A stretch of DNA of 33,822 nucleotides, from NCBI GenBank assembly GCA_007118805.1, contig SKQW01000204.1:1-33822 (forward strand), in the 5' to 3' direction. Positions 28,043 to 33,822 of the stretch are shown here, piece by piece. Under the pieces are notes generated by a model. It searched no databases. It saw nothing but the letters and a program-made list of their open reading frames with translations, and was not told the origin of the DNA. The DNA comes from Rhodobiaceae bacterium. Lineage in GTDB: Bacteria > Pseudomonadota > Alphaproteobacteria > Rhizobiales > Tepidamorphaceae. The position numbers and the translations under genes are program-made. Each line of letters starts with the position of its first letter. Within the stretch, counting starts at the first letter, position 1.

Positions 28043-28840
28043 TTACGAGTCCGCGGCCTCGGGCTTTCTTGACGACGGAACGTCGTCCAGATCGGTCAGC
28101 AGCGGAGCCGGACGCTCGGCGGTCGGCAGTTCGCCGCCGGCCAGCTCCCTGGCCCGCCATTCGGGCACCACCAGCCCGGCCGAGATGACGGCTTTCGCCG
28201 CATCCTCGACCGTCATCTCGAGGATCGTCACATCGCGTTTCGGCACGAACAGCAGATAGCCGGAAGTGGGGTTCGGCGTCGTCGGCAGGAACACGCTGTA
28301 AAGCTCGGCTTCGTCCCCGCCGGCATGGACGGCAACCTCGCCGCGGGTCTCTGTCGACACGAAGACGATCGACCACAGCCCCTTGCGGGGGTATTCGATC
28401 AGCCCGACCTGCTTGAAGGTGGGCGAGGACTGGGACAATACGGTCTCGAAGATCTGCTTGAGACCGCGATAGATCGAGCGCACCAGCGGCATGCGGTCGA
28501 GCATCAGCTCGCTGTAGCGCACGATGGTGCGACCGAACAGATTGGCCGTTGCGGCCCCCAGCAGCGTCAACGTGACGACGGCGACGATTACGCCGAAACC
28601 GGGCACGGTGAACGGCAGATAGGTGTCCGGGTTGTAGTCGGACGGGATCAGGGGCTTGACCCAGGAGTCGATCCACCCGATCAGCGACCACGTAATGTAG
28701 ATCGTGATCGACAAGGGCGCGGCGATGATCAGCCCGGTGAAGAAGTAGTTGCGCAGGCGCAGGAATACCGCCGTGCGATGTCGCTCCGGCGGTTCCGGCT
28801 GCAACAGTCCCGGGATCGGCTTCTGCTCGTTTTCGCTCAT
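28043..28840 (-). CDS. DUF502 family inner-membrane protein
   Basis: A 265-residue protein with two N-terminal membrane helices (YFFTGLIIAAPLSITIYITW and PGFGVIVAVVTLTLLGAATA). Between them is a short segment with 'W.KPL.P...NPDTYLPF'. A soluble domain follows, containing 'RMPLVRSIYRGLKQIFETV', 'VGLIEYPRKGLWSIVFVS', 'VFLPTTPNPTSGYLLFVP' and an acidic-proline tail. These are the defining DUF502 segments; the family has no settled function. It lies downstream of glmS on the same strand after a 133-base gap and may share its transcript or have its own promoter. The family call is firm; a link to envelope biogenesis is only suggested by position. Confidence 0.9.
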   Translation of the reverse strand: MSENEQKPIPGLLQPEPPERHRTAVFLRLRNYFFTGLIIAAPLSITIYITWSLIGWIDSWVKPLIPSDYNPDTYLPFTVPGFGVIVAVVTLTLLGAATANLFGRTIVRYSELMLDRMPLVRSIYRGLKQIFETVLSQSSPTFKQVGLIEYPRKGLWSIVFVSTETRGEVAVHAGGDEAELYSVFLPTTPNPTSGYLLFVPKRDVTILEMTVEDAAKAVISAGLVVPEWRARELAGGELPTAERPAPLLTDLDDVPSSRKPEAADS

Positions 28841-28973
28841 CTCACATCGCGGCCCGCCGCTCCCGTGACGGGGTCATGTCCGGGTAAAATTTATTCCGCG
28901 GCGCGCAGCTTATGCAACTGGCGATCCCGTGCGCCTCGGCGGCGGCGCCTGTCGGCCCCGGATACGGCCCATC

Positions 28974-30800
28974 CTATTCAACCGTCACCGACTTGGCGAG
29001 GTTCCGCGGCTGATCGACGTCGGTGCCCATGAACACGGCCGTATGGTAGGCGATGAGCTGCACCGGGATCGCATAGACGATGGGCTGCACGAAGGCCGGC
29101 GTGTCGGGGATCACCAGCTTGGCCAGCATGTGGTCGCCGGCGGCCGCCGCACCGGCGGCATCGCTCAACAGGACGATCAGGCCGCCGCGCGCGGCAACCT
29201 CCTGCATGTTCGACACTGTCTTGTCGAACAGCTCGTCCGACGGGGCCACGACGATGACCGGCACCGCCTCGTCGATCAGCGCGATGGGGCCGTGCTTGAG
29301 CTCGCCGGCGGCATAGCCCTCGGCATGGATATAGGAGATCTCCTTGAGCTTAAGCGCTCCCTCGAGGGCCACCGGAACGCTGTAGCCGCGGCCGATATAG
29401 AGCACGTCGCTGGCCCGCGCGAGCTCCTTGGCGAGATCCTCGATCTCGTCCTCCAGTCGCAGCACCTGGGAGATCAGGCGCGGCACCTCCATCAAGTCGC
29501 TGACCAAAGCGCTTTCCCCCGCGCCGTCGAGGACGCCACGGCCCCGGCCGGCGGCGATTGCGAGGCAGGCTAGCGCGGCGAGCTGGCAGGTGAAGGCCTT
29601 GGTCGAGGCCACACCGATCTCCGGCCCGGCAAGGGTCGGGAACACCAGATCGGCCTCCCTTGCCATGGTCGATTCCTGCACGTTGACGATCGCCAGCGTG
29701 GTCTGGCCGGCCTTCTTGCAGTAGCGCAGGCTGGCCAGGGTATCGGCGGTCTCGCCGGACTGGGAGACGAAGACCGCCAGGCCATTCTCCGCCATCGGCG
29801 GGTCGCGGTAGCGGAACTCCGAGGCTACATCGACCTCCACCGGCAGCCGCGCATAGCGCTCGAGCCAGTATTTCGCGACCAGGCCGGCATAGTAGGCGGT
29901 GCCGCAGGCGGAGATCGTAATGCGGTCGAGCTTGGCGAAATCGAGCTGGAAGCTCTCTGGCAACCGCACCCGCCCGTCGACCATGTCGATGTAATGGGCG
30001 AGGGTGTGCGCGACCACTTCGGGCTGCTCGTAGATCTCCTTGGCCATGAAATGGCGATAATTGCCCTTGTCGACCAGCATCGCCGTCGCCACCGATTGGC
30101 GCACCGGCCGCTCGACCGGATTGCCGTCCTGGTCGAAGACCTTGAGGTGGTGGCGCGTCACGACCGCCCAATCGCCCTCCTCGAGATAGGTGATGGCATT
30201 GGTGAAGGGGGCAAGCGCGATCGCATCGGAGCCGAGATACATCTCCCCATCGCCGTGGCCAATGGCCAGCGGGCTGCCGCGCCGAGCCGCAATCAGCAGC
30301 TCTTCCTCGCCGGCGAACAGCATCGCCAGGGCGAATGCCCCTTCCAGGCGGGCCAGCACATTGCGCACCGCTTCGACCGGCCCCTCACCGGCATCGAGTT
30401 CGCGGGTGACGAGATGCGCCACGACCTCGGTATCGGTGTCCGTCTCGAAGCGCCGCCCGGCGGCGGCAAGCTCGTTCTTGAGCTCACGGAAATTCTCGAT
30501 GATTCCATTATGCACGACCGCCACGCGGTCAGTGACATGCGGGTGGGCGTTCCGTTCGGTGGGCGCGCCGTGAGTCGCCCAGCGCGTGTGGCCGATTCCG
30601 ATGGTCCCGGACAGAGGTGCCTCGGCCAGGCGAGAGTCGAGATTGACCAGCTTGCCTTCGGCGCGCAACCGGGTGAGCTGGCCGGCCTCCAGCGTCGCAA
30701 CGCCCGCCGAATCATAGCCGCGGTACTCCAGCCGCTTGAGCGCGTCCACCAGGCGCGGCGCCACCGCTTCCTTGCCGATAATGCCCACAATCCCGCACAT
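28974..30800 (-). CDS. glmS: Glutamine-fructose-6-phosphate aminotransferase (isomerizing)
   Basis: GlmS makes glucosamine-6-phosphate from fructose-6-phosphate and glutamine, the first committed step to UDP-GlcNAc. The 608-residue length is standard. The N-terminal glutaminase domain begins MCGIVGIIG, with Cys2 becoming the nucleophile after Met removal, and includes GIGHTRWATHGAPTERNAHPH. Two SIS domains follow (SQSGETADTLASLRYCKKAG; then YIGRGYSVPVALEGALKLKE), and the C-terminus is ...NLAKSVTVE, where the closing residues cap the ammonia channel. GGGA sits seven bases before the ATG. It lies 135 bases after glmU, so the two pathway genes are probably co-transcribed. I see no glmS ribozyme, which is a Gram-positive feature. 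Confidence 0.97.
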   Translation of the reverse strand: MCGIVGIIGKEAVAPRLVDALKRLEYRGYDSAGVATLEAGQLTRLRAEGKLVNLDSRLAEAPLSGTIGIGHTRWATHGAPTERNAHPHVTDRVAVVHNGIIENFRELKNELAAAGRRFETDTDTEVVAHLVTRELDAGEGPVEAVRNVLARLEGAFALAMLFAGEEELLIAARRGSPLAIGHGDGEMYLGSDAIALAPFTNAITYLEEGDWAVVTRHHLKVFDQDGNPVERPVRQSVATAMLVDKGNYRHFMAKEIYEQPEVVAHTLAHYIDMVDGRVRLPESFQLDFAKLDRITISACGTAYYAGLVAKYWLERYARLPVEVDVASEFRYRDPPMAENGLAVFVSQSGETADTLASLRYCKKAGQTTLAIVNVQESTMAREADLVFPTLAGPEIGVASTKAFTCQLAALACLAIAAGRGRGVLDGAGESALVSDLMEVPRLISQVLRLEDEIEDLAKELARASDVLYIGRGYSVPVALEGALKLKEISYIHAEGYAAGELKHGPIALIDEAVPVIVVAPSDELFDKTVSNMQEVAARGGLIVLLSDAAGAAAAGDHMLAKLVIPDTPAFVQPIVYAIPVQLIAYHTAVFMGTDVDQPRNLAKSVTVE

Positions 30801-30935
30801 GCGCGTCCCATCACCCGTTCAGCCACGAAGCAGCCCGCCCGATAGCGCGCGCATCGCGGGCTGGAAAGTCAATTCTTCTATCGCAACCTAACCGGGTTTG
30901 CTGCCCGCCCGATGCACTCGGAGCCCGTTTGAGAG

Positions 30936-32291
30936 TTAACCCGCCTCGCCCTTCGGCTCGGCCTTGCGCTTGAGGTTGGTGACCCATCCCGGCTTCTCGA
31001 CCTGGCGCGCCCGGCCGATTGCCAGCGCGTGGGGCGCGACGTCCTTGGTGAGGACGGTCCCGGTGCCGACATAGGCGCCCTCCCCCACACGGACCGGGGC
31101 GACCAGCGCCGTGTTCGAACCGATGAAGGCGCCCGGCCCGATATCGGTGAAATGCTTGGCGACGCCGTCATAGTTGCACGTAATCGTGCCGGCCCCGACA
31201 TTGGCGCCTTCGCCCACTCTCGCATCGCCGATATAGGTGAGATGGTTGACCTTCGCCCCGGTCTCGACGCGGGCGGCCTTGACCTCGACGAAATTGCCGA
31301 TCCGCGCCGTTGCGCCGATATCGGCGCCCGGCCGCAAGCGGGCATAGGGTCCGATCGTGGCGCGTTCAGCGATCATCGCACCCTCGATATGGGAGAAGGC
31401 GCGGATCGTGGCGCCATCGGCGACGGTCACCCCCGGCCCGAAGAAAACATGCGGCTCGACAGTGACATCGCGGCCGATCTTCGTATCGTGACTGAGGAAC
31501 ACCGTGTCCGGAGCGATTAGCGTCGCGCCGCCGGCCAGCGCCGCCTGACGCAGGCGCTGCTGCGCTGCCGCCTCGGCCTCGGCCAACCCGGCACGGTCAT
31601 TGACCCCGAGCACCTCCTGTTCCGTCCCCTCGACGAGTCCCACCGTCTTGCCAAGGCCCACCGCGATCTCCACGGCATCGGTTAGATAGTATTCGCCCTT
31701 GGCATTGCTGGTGCTGATCCTGCCCAGCAGCTCGGGCAAGACACCCGAGCGGAACGCCATAACGCCGGAATTGCAGAGCCTGATGTCGCGCTCCGCTTCG
31801 CTTGCGTCGCGCTCCTCGCGGATGGCGACCAGCCGCCCGCCCTCCCGGATCAGACGTCCGTAGCCGCTCGGGTTAGCCGCCTCGAAGCCCAACACGGCGA
31901 CATCCGCGCCCTGCGCGAGGGACTCGATCATTGCCGTCAGCGTGCCGGGCCGGATCAACGGCGTATCGCCGTAAAGGACGACGATGTCGCCGTCATGGCC
32001 ATTGACGGCCTCCCCCGCGGCGCGCACCGCATCGGCCGTTCCGCGCCGCTCGCGCTGGATGAAGGTCTGCGCGCCGGGCGCGCGCGCCACCGCATAGTCG
32101 GCAACCGCCTCCATCGCCGGCCCCACCACCACGGCAAGGTCGGCCTTGCCGTTGGCGGCCTGCGCGGCGTCCAATACGCAGCCCAGCATCGGCTGTCCGG
32201 CCACCGCGTGCATGACCTTGGGGCTGTCTGACTTCATGCGCGTTCCCTCTCCCGCAGCGAGAACGACGAACAAGGTGGCGCGAGCGGGCAT
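30936..32291 (-). CDS. glmU: Bifunctional UDP-GlcNAc pyrophosphorylase / glucosamine-1-P acetyltransferase
   Basis: GlmU acetylates glucosamine-1-phosphate and then attaches UMP, yielding UDP-GlcNAc for peptidoglycan and lipid A. The 451-residue protein starts with the nucleotidyltransferase loop LAAGEGTRMKSDSPKVMH and includes VLYGDTPLIRP and SGVMAFR. From about residue 250 the left-handed beta-helix of hexapeptide repeats begins (IGRDVTVEPHVFFGPGVTVADG...). It carries NHLTYIGDARVG, GTITCNYDGVAKHFT and FIGSNTALVAPV, the acetyltransferase active-site segments. The C-terminal tail is Lys/Glu-rich. GGAG is eight bases before the ATG. GlmM, the intermediate mutase, is not in the window. It is divergent from the SPOR-protein gene. 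Confidence 0.97.
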   Translation of the reverse strand: MPARATLFVVLAAGEGTRMKSDSPKVMHAVAGQPMLGCVLDAAQAANGKADLAVVVGPAMEAVADYAVARAPGAQTFIQRERRGTADAVRAAGEAVNGHDGDIVVLYGDTPLIRPGTLTAMIESLAQGADVAVLGFEAANPSGYGRLIREGGRLVAIREERDASEAERDIRLCNSGVMAFRSGVLPELLGRISTSNAKGEYYLTDAVEIAVGLGKTVGLVEGTEQEVLGVNDRAGLAEAEAAAQQRLRQAALAGGATLIAPDTVFLSHDTKIGRDVTVEPHVFFGPGVTVADGATIRAFSHIEGAMIAERATIGPYARLRPGADIGATARIGNFVEVKAARVETGAKVNHLTYIGDARVGEGANVGAGTITCNYDGVAKHFTDIGPGAFIGSNTALVAPVRVGEGAYVGTGTVLTKDVAPHALAIGRARQVEKPGWVTNLKRKAEPKGEAG

Positions 32292-32310
32292 TCATCTGGC
32301 TCCGATGGCA

Positions 32311-32353
32311 GGGACCGGTCCCCTGCCCTTCAAGCGACGGCGTCGGGACCGGT
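32311..32353. repeat. GGGACCGGT palindrome and direct repeat upstream of glmU
   Basis: GGGACCGGTCCC (32311-32322) is a perfect 12-base palindrome, extended by GCA/TGC arms with one extra C. GGGACCGGT recurs at 32345-32353, 34 bases on. It sits in the 135-base divergent gap between glmU and the SPOR gene and could be an operator; this is speculative. Confidence 0.4.
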
Positions 32354-32426
32354 TACCGAATTGTTTATTCGCGGTCGCCACTGTAGCGACAGAATCAGAT
32401 AACTGTTGGTAACGGTGCGCAACACG

Positions 32427-33176
32427 ATGAATCAAGCCAACGCTGTCAGACGGTTGAACTATGCGGCGGAGCGTAGCGCCACCCGTGCGCGCATTGCCGC
32501 GTGCATCTGGGCCGGCGTCGCGGTGATTTCCGTGGTGGCTGCCCTGTCGACCGCCCTGAGCGAGCGGGGGACGACGCGGCTTGCCGCTCTGGCGACCTCG
32601 CCGGACACCGGATTTGCGGGCCGGATCGAGCAGCGGCTCGACCAGGGCGATGTGACCCGGCTCGCCGCCGAACTCGACCAGTTGCGCTCGCAGGTGCGGC
32701 TTCTGGCCCTTGAGAATCAGGCGCTCGATACTAGGCTTTCCGCGTCGAACGCCGAGGCGAACCCGATCGCGACGGCCTCCCTGCCCGATGAGGCGCCCGC
32801 CGAAACGTCTCCGGAACGCGGCGAAGCGCACGCGGAGTCGCCCCCCGCGGACTCCGGCGGGCCGCAGGCGGCAGGGGGCGGGCGCGGCCTGGAGTCCAAC
32901 CCTGAGCGCTTCGCCCTGGAGCTTGGCAGCGGCGCCGATATCGGCGAGCTTCACGCCGCCTGGGGGACGCTCGTGGAGCGCCATCCCGACCGGCTCGGCG
33001 GGCTGGAGCCGACCGTCGGCCTCGCCGAAGGCCGCGACGATCCGGATCGCTTGCGGCTTATCGCAGGCCCTGTCGTCGACCCGGCGGAGGCGATCTCGGC
33101 CTGCATGGAGCTGCGTCAGGCGGGGACGACCTGCCATCCGGTCTCGGGACTCGGAGAACCGCTGACGGACGAATGA
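32427..33176 (+). CDS. Single-pass membrane protein with coiled coil and C-terminal SPOR-like domain
   Basis: I start at ATG 32427 (MNQANAVRRLNYAAERS); the track uses a TTG at 32406 and neither has a strong ribosome site. The 249-residue protein has a short basic cytosolic N-terminus, one membrane helix (IAACIWAGVAVISVVAALST), and then a periplasmic coiled coil (DVTRLAAELDQLRSQVRLLALENQALDTRL). An acidic Pro/Glu/Ala linker follows, then a ~85-residue end (RFALELGSGADIGELHAAW...RLIAGPVVDPAEAISACMELRQAGTTC). That end has the two-repeat SPOR pattern and a cysteine pair like the one in the transglycosylase at the left edge. The layout resembles division proteins of the FtsN/DamX type, though no direct homology is claimed. 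Confidence 0.72.
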   Translation: MNQANAVRRLNYAAERSATRARIAACIWAGVAVISVVAALSTALSERGTTRLAALATSPDTGFAGRIEQRLDQGDVTRLAAELDQLRSQVRLLALENQALDTRLSASNAEANPIATASLPDEAPAETSPERGEAHAESPPADSGGPQAAGGGRGLESNPERFALELGSGADIGELHAAWGTLVERHPDRLGGLEPTVGLAEGRDDPDRLRLIAGPVVDPAEAISACMELRQAGTTCHPVSGLGEPLTDE

Positions 33177-33343
33177 CGGGACCCGGCTGCGGCGTTCCAC
33201 GACGGCGCTGCGGCGCATAGCACAGTCCCGCGCGCCCGCCTTGTCGGTGGCTCCGGCATCTGACACAACCTGCCGTCACGTGCCCCCGGCCAGGCAGATG
33301 CCGACCCTGAGGTGCCGGGTGTCGTCGGGAGTACTACGGCCAC

Positions 33344-33822
33344 ATGCAGCGAGATGCCGCAACGGTCCGCGCCTATGCGGTCCTCGTCGTCATGCCACTG
33401 TTCTTTTCTTCGAACATGGTCATCGGGCGGGCTGCGGTCGCCGAGGTGGAACCCTGGACCCTGGCCTTCTGGCGCTGGTTCCTGGCCGCGCTCATCCTGC
33501 TTCCGGCCGCCTGGCCGGGCCTGAAGGCCCACCGCGCGACGCTCGTCGCCGAGTGGCGGCTGCTCGCCGTTCTCGGCTTCCTGGGCATGTGGGTGTGCGG
33601 CGGGGTGGTCTACCTGTCGCTGGCCCACACCACGGCCACCAACGGCGTATTGATCTATACCTCGTCGCCGGTCTTCATCCTGCTTCTGGAGATCGCGTTT
33701 CGCGGCCAACGCACGACCCTGCGCCAAGGGCTCGGAAGCTCACTGGCCATTCTCGGCGTGGCGGCGATCCTGATGCGTGGGGATCTGGCGCGGCTCCTGG
33801 CCCTGCAACTCAATCCGGGCGA
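33344..33822 (+). CDS. EamA/DMT-family transporter, 5' part (cut by window end)
   Basis: This frame is missing from the ORF track because it runs off the window; 159 codons are visible from ATG 33344, after a stop at 33308. It begins MQRDAATVRAYAVLVVMPLF and has 'FFSSNMVIGRAAVAEVEPWTLAFWRWFLAALIL'. That is the EamA opening, with the F/W-x-x-N-x-x-I-G-R and A-F-W-R-W segments. 'VYLSLAHTTATNGVLIYTSSPVFILLL' and 'LGVAAILMRGD' close the first half-repeat. About five helices are visible of an expected ten. GGGAG lies 11 bases upstream. It would export or import a small metabolite across the inner membrane; the substrate cannot be inferred. Confidence 0.85.
   Translation, partial: MQRDAATVRAYAVLVVMPLFFSSNMVIGRAAVAEVEPWTLAFWRWFLAALILLPAAWPGLKAHRATLVAEWRLLAVLGFLGMWVCGGVVYLSLAHTTATNGVLIYTSSPVFILLLEIAFRGQRTTLRQGLGSSLAILGVAAILMRGDLARLLALQLNPG

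Noticed and set aside
28841-28973. A/T-rich TTGCAT...ATAAAT on the minus strand before the DUF502 gene
   Set aside because: A possible promoter but the boxes match poorly and glmS read-through is equally likely.

Overview
The window is a gene-dense stretch of a high-GC chromosome (every ORF has heavily G/C third positions). It most likely comes from an alphaproteobacterium. The evidence is the sdhE-mfd pair beside recG, the glmU-glmS-DUF502 run, an IalB-family periplasmic protein, an alphaproteobacterial-style ParC, and a Zur-like box (GTTATACTATAAC) between divergent znu genes. I cannot fix the order; Rhodospirillales-like is a guess. I see no insertion sequences, integrases, CRISPR arrays, rRNA or tRNA genes, so this looks like ordinary core chromosome with a few accessory genes.

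Layout, left to right. 1-2.1 kb: the 3' end of a LysR regulator, then a convergent secreted lytic transglycosylase that carries a C-terminal SPOR domain. 2.1-6.5 kb: an RND efflux adaptor and pump, followed by a 24-residue membrane peptide absent from the ORF track. 6.6-10.2 kb: a GST-like protein and the high-affinity zinc importer, with znuA divergent from znuCB across a Zur-type operator. 10.2-13.9 kb: topoisomerase IV subunit A, divergent from a UbiH-type flavin hydroxylase. 13.8-16.0 kb: an AMACR/CaiB-type CoA enzyme and an AEC-family carrier, both apparently starting with TTG. 16.2-17.4 kb: hspQ and an IalB-family periplasmic protein.

17.7-21.9 kb: a three-gene unit of a YejA-like peptide-binding protein without its transporter, an adenylate-forming (AMP-binding) homologue whose catalytic motifs are eroded, and a FrnE/DsbA-type thiol oxidoreductase. 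This is the least understood part of the window. 21.9-28.0 kb: mfd and sdhE (overlapping by GTGA), divergent from recG. 28.0-32.3 kb: a DUF502 membrane protein, glmS and glmU. Together glmS and glmU supply UDP-GlcNAc for peptidoglycan and LPS. 32.4-33.8 kb: a single-pass coiled-coil/SPOR protein likely to act at the envelope or septum, and the start of an EamA/DMT transporter cut by the window end.

Themes: envelope building and remodelling (glmS, glmU, two SPOR proteins, lytic transglycosylase, IalB), DNA maintenance (parC, mfd, recG), zinc supply and efflux. No large new defence or biosynthetic system is visible. The best candidate for undescribed biology is the binding protein / pseudo-ligase / FrnE unit and the repeat-rich region upstream of it.
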